In this document: piece after piece, positions 1 to 9,700 of the stretch
Position numbering within the stretch: the stretch's first letter is position 1
Layout: every line of letters begins with the position of its first letter
Assembly (NCBI GenBank): GCA_964057225.1
Contig: OZ059895.1
Location: 20,594,688-20,658,687, forward strand
Direction: 5' to 3'
Length of the DNA stretch: 64,000 nt
From: Auanema rhodensis
Lineage: Eukaryota; Nematoda; Chromadorea; Rhabditida; Rhabditidae
Program-made: the position numbers and the translations under genes
Notes under the pieces: generated by a model
The model's database searches: none
Told to the model about the DNA's origin: nothing
Seen by the model: only the letters and a program-made list of their open reading frames with translations

Positions 1-1607
1 TCATGGTTACCATGCACCAATATCAATAAAAATTTGTGTTTAGACTAATATGGACATGGGGAATCTAATTTTGAAAACCGCATCTCTTTATCTTTCACGT
101 GAAGCGAGTTACATACCAAGTGCACATCACGTGTACACTTAATTAGCATAAATTAAAGTTCACGTAAATTTCAAAGTCATGGTTACCATGCACCAGTATT
201 AATAAAAATATGTTTTTAGACTAATATGGACATGGGGAATCCAATTTTGAAAACCGCATCTCTTTATCTTTGACGTGAAACGAGTTACATACCAAGTGCA
301 CATCATGTGTACACTTAATTAGCATAAATTAAAGTTCACGTAAATTTTAAAGTCATGGTTGCCATGCACCAATATCAATAAAAATTTGTTTTTAGACTAA
401 TATGGAAATGGGGAATCTAATTTTGAAAACCGCATCTCTTTATCTTTCACGTGAAGCGAGTTACATACCAAGTGCACATCACGTGTACACTTAATTAGCA
501 TAAATTAAAGTTCACGTAAATTCCAAAGTCATGGTTACCATGCACCAATATCAATAAAAATTTGTGTTTAGACTAATATGGACATGGGAAATCTAATTTT
601 GAAAACCGCATCTCTTTATCTTTCACGTGAAGCGAGTTACATACCAAGTGCACATCACGTGTACACTTAATTAGCATAAATTAAAGTTCACGTAAATTTC
701 AAAGTCATGGTTACCATGCACCAGTATTAATAAAAATATGTTTTTAGACTAATATAGACATGGGGAATCTAATTTTGAAAACCGCATCTCTTTATCTTTC
801 ACGTGAAGCGAGTTACATACCAAGTGCACATCACGTGTACACTTAATTAGCATAAATTAAAGTTCACGTAAATTTCAAAGTCATGGTTACCATGCACCAA
901 TATTAATAAAAATTTGTTTTTAGACTAATATGGACATGGGGAATCTAATTTTGAAAACCTCATCTCTTTATCTTTGACGTGAAGCGAGTTACATACCAAG
1001 TGCACATCACGTGTACATTTAATTAGCATAAATTAAAGTTCACGTAAATTTCAAAGTCATGGTTACCATGCACCAATATCAATGAAAATTTGTTTTTAGA
1101 CTAATATGGATATGGGGAATCTAATTTTGAAAACCGCATCTCTTCATCTTTCACGTGAAGCGAGTTACATACCAAGTGCACATCATGTGTACACTTAATT
1201 AGCATAAATTAAAGTTCACGTAAATTTCAAAGTCATGGTTACCATGCACCAATATTAATAAAAATTTGTTTTAAGACTAATATGGACATGGGGAATCCAA
1301 TTTTGAAAACCGCATCTCTTTATCTTTGACGTGAAACGAGTTACATACCAAGTGCACATCATGTGTACACTTAATTAGCATAAATTAAAGTTCACGTAAA
1401 TTTTAAAGTCATGGTTGCCATGCACCAATATCAATAAAAATTTGTTTTTAGACTAATATGGAAATGGGGAATCTAATTTTGAAAACCGCATCTCTTTATC
1501 TTTCACGTGAAGCGAGTTACATACCAAGCGCACATCATGTGTACACTTAATTAGCATAAATTAAAGTTCACGTAAATTTCAAAGTCATGGTTACCATGCA
1601 CCAATAT
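1..1607 (+). repeat. Satellite A tandem array, forward arm (176-bp monomer)
   Basis: Nine complete head-to-tail monomers plus a 23-bp partial one. Taking TCATGGTTACCATGC as the monomer start, copies begin at 1, 177, 353, 529, 705, 881, 1057, 1233, 1409 and 1585, an exact 176-bp period with no indels. Copies differ by a few substitutions. Recurrent variants are GTGTTTAG or GTTTTTAG, GACATGG or GAAATGG, TTACCATG or TTGCCATG, and CATCACGTG or CATCATGTG. Each monomer has short palindromes: TTCACGTGAA (lost in copies reading TTTGACGTGAA), GTGTACAC, and a CATGG/CCATG pair spaced by three bases. G+C is about 33%. No stop-free frame of gene length was seen on either strand. The array runs off the left edge. 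A period of 176 bp is close to one nucleosome plus linker, common in centromeric and heterochromatic satellites; that role is inferred. Confidence 0.97.
225..880 (+). repeat. Left arm of a large inverted duplication inside satellite A
   Basis: This stretch reappears as a colinear reverse complement at about 1775-2430, with position x pairing with 2655 minus x. Variants seen only in particular monomers are shared in the mirrored order: TTGCCATG with GAAATGG in the monomer at 353, GTGTTTAG with ATGGGAAATC in the monomer at 529, and CCAGTATT with ATATAGACATGG in the monomer at 705. The unusual TTCCAAAG just before 529 is also mirrored, as CTTTGGAA in the right arm. Left of about 225 and right of 880 the pairing falls back to ordinary monomer-level similarity. 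Arm limits are set by eye to within a few tens of bases. Confidence 0.82.
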
Positions 1608-1613
1608 GAACTT
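1608..1613. other. Satellite A inversion point with 6-bp filler
   Basis: The forward array stops inside a monomer after CACCAATAT at 1607. The reverse array starts at 1614 with GAACTTTAATTTATGC, the reverse complement of the monomer's GCATAAATTAAAGTTC segment. The six bases between them, GAACTT, duplicate the first six bases of the reverse arm, giving GAACTTGAACTT. Short templated filler of this kind is typical of end-joining or template-switch breakpoints. The break is at different monomer phases on the two sides, so this is not a simple flip at a monomer boundary. Confidence 0.9.
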
Positions 1614-1774
1614 GAACTTTAATTTATGCTAATTAAGTGTACACATGATGTGCACTTGGTATGTAACTCGCTTCACGTGAAAGATGAAGAGATGCGGTTT
1701 TCAAAATTAGATTCCCCATGTCCATATTAGTCTAAAAACAAATTTTTATTAATATTGGTGCATGGTAACCATGA

Positions 1775-2430
1775 CTTTGAAATTTACGTGAACTTTAATT
1801 TATGCTAATTAAGTGTACACGTGATGTGCACTTGGTATGTAACTCGCTTCACGTGAAAGATAAAGAGATGCGGTTTTCAAAATTAGATTCCCCATGTCTA
1901 TATTAGTCTAAAAACATATTTTTATTAATACTGGTGCATGGTAACCATGACTTTGAAATTTACGTGAACTTTAATTTATGCTAATTAAGTGTACACGTGA
2001 TGTGCACTTGGTATGTAACTCGCTTCACGTGAAAGATAAAGAGATGCGGTTTTCAAAATTAGATTTCCCATGTCCATATTAGTCTAAACACAAATTTTTA
2101 TTGATATTGGTGCATGGTAACCATGACTTTGGAATTTACGTGAACTTTAATTTATGCTAATTAAGTGTACACGTGATGTGCACTTGGTATGTAACTCGCT
2201 TCACGTGAAAGATAAAGAGATGCGGTTTTCAAAATTAGATTCCCCATTTCCATATTAGTCTAAAAACAAATTTTTATTGATATTGGTGCATGGCAACCAT
2301 GACTTTAAAATTTACGTGAACTTTAATTTATGCTAATTAAGTGTACACATGATGTGCACTTGGTATGTAACTCGTTTCACGTCAAAGATAAAGAGATGCG
2401 GTTTTCAAAATTGGATTCCCCATGTCCATA
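1775..2430 (-). repeat. Right arm of the satellite A inverted duplication
   Basis: Reverse-complement partner of about 225-880. Reading from the left, the monomers carry in turn CATGTCTATATTAG with ATACTGG, then TTTCCCATG with AAACACAAA and CTTTGGAA, then CCATTTCC with GGCAACC and CTTTAAAA. These are the complements of the marker variants of the forward monomers at 705, 529 and 353. Together the arms form a palindrome of about 655 bp per arm around a spacer of about 900 bp that contains the actual inversion point, which lies off the centre of symmetry (1327.5). Confidence 0.82.
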
Positions 2431-4060
2431 TTAGTCTAAAAACAAATTTTTATTAATATTGGTGCATGGTAACCATGACTTTGAAATTTACGTGAACTTT
2501 AATTTATGCTAATTAAGTGTACACATGATGTGCACTTGGTATGTAACTCGCTTCACGTGAAAGATGAAGAGATGCGGTTTTCAAAATTAGATTCCCCATG
2601 TCCATATTAGTCTAAAAACAAATTTTTATTAATATTGGTGCATGGTAACCATGACTTTGAAATTTACGTGAACTTTAATTTATGCTAATTAAGTGTACAC
2701 ATGATGTGCGCTTGGTATGTAACTCGCTTCACGTGAAAGATAAAGAGATGCGGTTTTCATAATTAGATTCCCCATTTCCATATTAGTCTAAAAACAAATT
2801 TTTATTAATATTGGTGCATGGTAACCATGACTTTGAAATTTACGTGAACTTTAATTTATGCTAATTAAGTGTACACATGATGTGCGCTTGGTATGTAACT
2901 CGCTTCACGTGAAAGATAAAGAGATGCGGTTTTCAAAATTAGATTCCCCATGTCCATATTAGTCCAAAAACAAATTTTTATTAATATTGGTGCATGGTAA
3001 CCATGACTTTGACATTTACGTGAACTTTAATTTATGCTAATTAAGTGTACACATGATGTGCACTTGGTATGTAACTCGCTTCACGTGAAAGATAAAGAGA
3101 TGCGGTTCTCAAAATAGATTCCCCATTTCCATATTAGTCTAAAAACAAATTTTTATTGATATTGGTGCATGGCAACCATGACTTTAAAATTTACGTGAAC
3201 TTTAATTTATGCTAATTAAGTGTACACATGATGTGCACTTGGTATGTAACTCGCTTCACGTGAAAGATAAAGAGATGCGGTTTTCAAAATTAGATTCCCC
3301 ATGTCCATATTAGTCTAAAAACAAATTTTTATTAATATTGGTGCATGGTAACCATGACTTTGAAATTTACGTGAACTTTAATTTATGCTAATTAAGTGTA
3401 CACATGATGTGCACTTGGTATGTAACTCGCTTCACGTGAAAGATAAAGAGATGCGGTTTTCAAAATTAGATTCCCCATGTCCATATTAGTCTAAAAACAA
3501 ATTTTTATTAATATTGGTGCATGGTAACCATGACTTTGACATTTACGTGAACTTTAATTTATGCTAATTAAGTGTACACATGATGTGCACTTGGTATGTA
3601 ACTCGCTTCACGTGAAAGATAAAGAGATGCGGTTTTCAAAATAGATTCCCCATTTCCATATTAGTCTAAAAACAAATTTTTATTGATATTGGTGCATGGC
3701 AACCATGACTTTAAAATTTACGTGAACTTTAATTTATGCTAATTAAGTGTACACATGATGTGCACTTGGTATGTAACTCGCTTCACGTCAAAGATAAAGA
3801 GATGAGGTTTTCAAAATTAGATTCCCCATGTCCATATTAGTCTAAAAACAAATTTTTATTAATATTGGTGCATGGTAACCATGACTTTGAAATTTACGTG
3901 AACTTTAATTTATGCTAATTAAGTGTACACATGATGTGCGCTTGGTATGTAACTCGCTTCACGTGAAAGATAAAGAGATGCGGTTTTCAAAATTAGATTC
4001 CCCATTTCCATATTAGTCTAAAAACAAATTTTTATTGATATTGGTGCATGGCAACCATGA
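2303..4060 (-). repeat. Satellite A 10-monomer higher-order repeat, copy 1
   Basis: Ten consecutive monomers with distinct marker variants form a 1758-bp unit. It starts with a monomer carrying CTCGTTTCACGTCAAAG and AATTGGATT, followed by ones carrying GATGAAGAG, TTCATAATTAG, AGTCCAAAAA, GGTTCTCAAAATAG, and so on to GATGAGGTT and a final GGCAACC copy. The same order resumes 1758 bp downstream: CTCGTTTCAC is at 2371 and again at 4129. The length is ten times 176 minus two, explained by 1-bp deletions in the sixth and eighth-type monomers (GGTTCTCAAAATAG and GGTTTTCAAAATAG). Confidence 0.88.
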
Positions 4061-5818
4061 CTTTAAAATTTACGTGAACTTTAATTTATGCTAATTAAGT
4101 GTACACATGATGTGCACTTGGTATGTAACTCGTTTCACGTCAAAGATAAAGAGATGCGGTTTTCAAAATTGGATTCCCCATGTCCATATTAGTCTAAAAA
4201 CAAATTTTTATTAATATTGGTGCATGGTAACCATGACTTTGAAATTTACGTGAACTTTAATTTATGCTAATTAAGTGTACACATGATGTGCACTTGGTAT
4301 GTAACTCGCTTCACGTGAAAGATGAAGAGATGCGGTTTTCAAAATTAGATTCCCCATGTCCATATTAGTCTAAAAACAAATTTTTATTAATATTGGTGCA
4401 TGGTAACCATGACTTTGAAATTTACGTGAACTTTAATTTATGCTAATTAAGTGTACACATGATGTGCGCTTGGTATGTAACTCGCTTCACGTGAAAGATA
4501 AAGAGATGCGGTTTTCATAATTAGATTCCCCATTTCCATATTAGTCTAAAAACAAATTTTTATTAATATTGGTGCATGGTAACCATGACTTTGAAATTTA
4601 CGTGAACTTTAATTTATGCTAATTAAGTGTACACATGATGTGCGCTTGGTATGTAACTCGCTTCACGTGAAAGATAAAGAGATGCGGTTTTCAAAATTAG
4701 ATTCCCCATGTCCATATTAGTCCAAAAACAAATTTTTATTAATATTGGTGCATGGTAACCATGACTTTGACATTTACGTGAACTTTAATTTATGCTAATT
4801 AAGTGTACACATGATGTGCACTTGGTATGTAACTCGCTTCACGTGAAAGATAAAGAGATGCGGTTCTCAAAATAGATTCCCCATTTCCATATTAGTCTAA
4901 AAACAAATTTTTATTGATATTGGTGCATGGCAACCATGACTTTAAAATTTACGTGAACTTTAATTTATGCTAATTAAGTGTACACATGATGTGCACTTGG
5001 TATGTAACTCGCTTCACGTGAAAGATAAAGAGATGCGGTTTTCAAAATTAGATTCCCCATGTCCATATTAGTCTAAAAACAAATTTTTATTAATATTGGT
5101 GCATGGTAACCATGACTTTGAAATTTACGTGAACTTTAATTTATGCTAATTAAGTGTACACATGATGTGCACTTGGTATGTAACTCGCTTCACGTGAAAG
5201 ATAAAGAGATGCGGTTTTCAAAATTAGATTCCCCATGTCCATATTAGTCTAAAAACAAATTTTTATTAATATTGGTGCATGGTAACCATGACTTTGACAT
5301 TTACGTGAACTTTAATTTATGCTAATTAAGTGTACACATGATGTGCACTTGGTATGTAACTCGCTTCACGTGAAAGATAAAGAGATGCGGTTTTCAAAAT
5401 AGATTCCCCATTTCCATATTAGTCTAAAAACAAATTTTTATTGATATTGGTGCATGGCAACCATGACTTTAAAATTTACGTGAACTTTAATTTATGCTAA
5501 TTAAGTGTACACATGATGTGCACTTGGTATGTAACTCGCTTCACGTCAAAGATAAAGAGATGAGGTTTTCAAAATTAGATTCCCCATGTCCATATTAGTC
5601 TAAAAACAAATTTTTATTAATATTGGTGCATGGTAACCATGACTTTGAAATTTACGTGAACTTTAATTTATGCTAATTAAGTGTACACATGATGTGCGCT
5701 TGGTATGTAACTCGCTTCACGTGAAAGATAAAGAGATGCGGTTTTCATAATTAGATTCCTCATTTCCATATTAGTCTAAAAACAAATTTTTATTAATATT
5801 GGTGCATGGTAACCATGA
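4061..5818 (-). repeat. Satellite A 10-monomer higher-order repeat, copy 2
   Basis: Repeats the marker order of 2303-4060 through at least nine of its ten monomers. The tenth differs: it carries TTCATAATTAG, CCTCATTTCC and GGTAACC instead of the GGCAACC form of copy 1. Identity by eye over the nine shared monomers is essentially complete, including the two 1-bp deletions, so the duplication is recent compared with the divergence between monomers inside the unit. Confidence 0.86.
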
Positions 5819-6687
5819 CTTTGAAATTTACGTGAACTTTAATTTATGCTAATTAAGTGTACACATGATGTGCACTTGGTATGTAACTCGCTTCACGTGA
5901 AAGATGAAGAGATGCGGTTTTCAGAATTAGATTCCCCATGTCCATATTAGTCTAAAAACAAATTTTTATTAATATTGGTGCATGGTAACCATGACTTTGA
6001 AATTTACGTGAACTTTAATTTATGCTAATTAAGTGTACACATGATGTGCACTTGGTATGTAACTCGCTTCACGTGAAAGATAAAGAGATGCGGTTTTCCA
6101 AATTAGATTTCGCATGTCCATATTAGTCTAAAAACAAATTTTTATTGATATTGGTGCATGGTAACCATGACTTTGAAATTTAAAATTTACGTGAACTTTA
6201 ATTTATGCTAATTAAGTGTACACATGATGTGCACTTGGTATGTAACTCGTTTCACGTCAAAGATAAAGAGATGCGGTTTTCAAAATTGGATTCCCCATGT
6301 CCATATTAGTCTAAAAACAAATTTTTATTAATATTGGTGCATGGTAACCATGACTTTGAAATTTACGTGAACTTTAATTTATGCTAATTAAGTGTACACA
6401 TGATGTGCACTTGGTATGTAACTCGCTACACGTGAAAGATGAAGAGATGCGGTTTTCAAAATTAGATTCCCCATGTCCATATTAGTCTAAAAACAAATTT
6501 TTATTAATATTGGTGCATGGTAACCATGACTTTGAAATTTACGTGAACTTTAATTTATGCTAATTAAGTGTACACATGATGTGCGCTTGGTATGTAACTC
6601 GCTTCACGTGAAAGATAAAGAGATGCGGTTTTCAAAATTAGATTCCCCATGTCCATATTAGTCTAAAAACAAATTTTTATTAATATT
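5819..6687 (-). repeat. Satellite A end segment with broken higher-order pattern
   Basis: Five monomers before the A-to-B junction. One, at about 5995-6180, has TTTCCAAATTAG and TTTCGCATG and ends with a 7-bp insertion (CTTTGAAATTTAAAATTTAC at about 6171-6190). It looks like a join between the CTTTGAAATT and CTTTAAAATT forms. The next two resemble the first two members of the 10-monomer unit (CTCGTTTCACGTCAAAG at 6246, then GATGAAG, with a private CTCGCTACACG). The last is cut at TTATTAATATT. Confidence 0.8.
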
Positions 6688-6700
6688 CTATTAATATACA
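6688..6700. other. Satellite A to satellite B junction
   Basis: Satellite A stops at 6687 inside ATTAATATT, where GGTGCATGG would normally follow. Satellite B is recognisable from TACACTAATGC at about 6697. Between them the string CTATTAATA repeats the ATTAATAT of the A side, so the joint has a small local duplication or microhomology rather than unique flanking DNA. The first B monomer also has a private TTTTTCGAACGATC where later ones read TTTTTCAAACGATC. The start coordinate of B depends on how the shared AT-rich bases are assigned. Confidence 0.88.
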
Positions 6701-9700
6701 CTAATGCATCATTTTTCGAACGATCATAACTAATTTTTGTATTGAGCGTTTCTCAATGTAGTATAGTGCATTCGATGCGGATTTTTAAGCTGCGTCGATC
6801 TGTGTTATCAGATTTGCGCAGGATTAAAAATGCACCGAGATATCAACTGATATAAATTCACACTTATATCCTCGATTTTCACCCTGAAGAATTAATTTTT
6901 TCGTTGAATAACATCGTCCATCGTCTTTGCCTTGAAAAAAGGAATCTAAAAACATCTACTTTTTGCTAAATTATTTTGAAATTTTTCGAAAAAATTTTTG
7001 TCAAAATGTTTTTGGAAGCAATGTTGATTGTACATGGAAACTCAACATACACTAATGCATCATTTTTCAAACGATCATAACTAATTTTTGTATTGAGCGT
7101 TTCTCAATGTAGTATAGTGCATTCGATGCGGATTTTTAAGCTGCGTCGATCTGTGTTATCAGATTTGCGCAGGATTAAAAATGCACCGAGATATCAACTG
7201 ACATAAATTCACACTTATATCCTCGATTTTCACCCTGAAGAATTAATTTTTTCGTTGAATAACATCGTCCATCGTCTTTGCCTTGAAAAAAGGAATCTAA
7301 AAACATCTACTTTTTGCTAAATTATTTTGAAATTTTTCGAAAAAATTTTTGTCAAAATGTTTTTGGAAGCAATGTTGATTGTACATGGAAACTCAACATA
7401 CACTAATGCATCATTTTTCAAACGATCATAACTAATTTTTGTATTGAGCGTTTCTCAATGTAGAAAAGTGCATTCGATGCGGATTTTTAAGCTGCGTCGG
7501 TCTGTGTTATCAGATTTGCGCTAGCTTAAAAATGCACCGAGATATCAACTGATATATGTTCACACTTATATCCTCGATTTTCACCCTGAAGAATTAATTT
7601 TTTCGTTGAATTACAATGTCCATCGTCTTTGCCTTGAAAAAAGGAATCTAAAAACATCTACTTTTTGCTAAATTATTCTGAAATTTTTCGAAAAAATTTT
7701 TGTCAAAATGTTTTTGGAAGCAATGTTGAGTGTACATGGAAACTCAACATACACTAATGCATCATTTTTCAAACGATCATAACTAATTTTTGTATTGAGC
7801 GTTTCTCAATGTAGAATAGTGCATTCGATGCGGATTTTTAAGCTGCGTCGGTCTGTGTTATCAGATTTGCGCTAGCTTAAAAATGCACCGAGATATCAAC
7901 TGATATATGTTCACACTTATATCCTCGATTTTCACCCTGAAGAATTAATTTTTTCGTTGAATAACAATGTCCATCATCTTTGCCTTGAAAAAAGGAATCT
8001 AAAAACATCTACTTTTTGCTAAATTATTTTGAAATTTTTCGAAAAAATTTTTGTCAAAATGTTTTTGGAAGCAATGTTGATTGTACATGGAAACTCAACA
8101 TACACTAATGCATCATTTTTCAAACGATCATAACTAATTTTTGTATTGAGCGTTTCTCAATGTAGAAAAGTGCATTCGATGCGGATTTTTAAGCTGCGTC
8201 GGTCTGTGTTATCAGATTTGCGCTAGCTTAAAAATGCACCGAGATATCAACTGATATATGTTCACACTTATATCCTCGATTTTCACCCTGAAGAATTAAT
8301 TTTTTCGTTGAATAACAATGTCCATCGTCTTTGCCTTGAAAAAAGGAATCTAAAAACATCTACTTTTTGCTAAATTATTCTGAAATTTTTCGAAAAAATT
8401 TTTGTCAAAATGTTTTTGGAAGCAATGTTGAGTGTACATGGAAACTCAACATACACTAATGCATCATTTTTCAAACGATCATAACTAATTTTTGTATTGA
8501 GCGTTTCTCAATGTAGAATAGTGCATTCGATGCGGATTTTCAAGCTGCGTCGGTCTGTGTTATCAGATTTGCGCTAGCTTAAAAATGCACCGAGATATCA
8601 ACTGATATATGTTCACACTTATATCCTCGATTTTCACCCTGAAGAATTAATTTTTTCGTTGAATAACAATGTCCATCGTCTTTGCCTCGAAAAAAGGAAT
8701 CTAAAAACATCTACTTTTTGCTAAATTATTCTGAAATTTTTCGAAAAAATTTTTGTCAAAATGTTTTTGGAAGCAATGTTGAGTGTACATGGAAACTCAA
8801 CATACACTAATGCATCATTTTTCAAACGATCATAACTAATTTTTGTATTGAGCGTTTCTCAATGTAGAATAGTGCATTCGATGCGGATTTTTAAGCTGCG
8901 TCGGTCTGTGTTATCAGATTTGCGCTAGCTTAAAAATGCACCGAGATATCAACTGATATATGTTCACACTTATATCCTCGATTTTCACCCTGAAGAATTA
9001 ATTTTTTCGTTGAATTACAATGTCCATCGTCTTCGCCTTGAAAAAAGGAATCTAAAAACATCTTCTTTTTGCTAAATTATCTTGAAATTTTTCGAAAAAA
9101 TTTTTGTCAAAATGTTTTTGGAAGCAATGTTGAGTGTACATGGAAACTCAACATACACTAATGCATCATTTTTCAAACGATCATAACTAATTTTTGTATT
9201 AAGCGTTTCTCAATGTAGTATAGTGCATTCGATGCGGATTTTTAAGCTGCGTCGATCTGTGTTATCAGATTTGCGCTAGCTTAAAAATGCACCGAGATAT
9301 CAACTGATATAAGTTCACACTTATATCCTCGATTTTCACCCTGAAGAATTAATTTTTTCGTTGAATAACATCGTCCATCGTCTTTGCTTTGAAAAAAGGA
9401 ATCTAAAAACATCTACTTTTTGCTAAATTATTCTGAAATTTTTCGAAAAAATTTTTGTCAAAATGTTTTTGGAAGCAATGTTGAGTGTACATGGAAACTC
9501 AACATACACTAATGCATCATTTTTCAAACGATCATAACTAATTTTTGTATTGAGCGTTTCTCAATGTAGAAAAGTGCATTCGATGCGGATTTTTAAGCTG
9601 CGTCGGTCTGTGTTATCAGATTTGCGCTAGCTTAAAAATGCACCGAGATATCAACTGATATATGTTCACACTTATATCCTCGATTTTCACCCTGAAGAAT

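Larger units (their letters stand above)
1614..6687 (-). repeat. Satellite A tandem array, reverse arm (176-bp monomer)
   Basis: About 29 monomers of the same satellite in opposite orientation, reading on this strand as GTGAACTTTAATTTATGC through GGTGCATGGTAACCATGA. The period is 176 bp, with a few 175-bp copies in which CAAAATTAG has become CAAAATAG, and one copy with a 7-bp insertion near 6180. Variant monomers carry ACATGATG or ACGTGATG, GTGCAC or GTGCGC, GATAAAG or GATGAAG, CCATGTCC or CCATTTCC, and GGTAACC or GGCAACC. Their order is not random; see the 1758-bp higher-order repeat. The array ends abruptly at the junction with satellite B. No coding region was seen. Confidence 0.97.

Noticed and set aside
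1-6700. Terminal inverted repeats of a very large DNA transposon formed by the two A arms
   Set aside because: The arms are internally tandem repeats, there is no transposase, no target-site duplication, and the breakpoint is inside a monomer. An inverted array is the simpler reading.
7476-7490. Possible RNA polymerase III B-box (GCATTCGATGCGG) in each B monomer
   Set aside because: Only the TTCGA core and scattered bases fit the GGTTCGANTCC consensus. I found no suitable A-box, terminator placement or tRNA cloverleaf.
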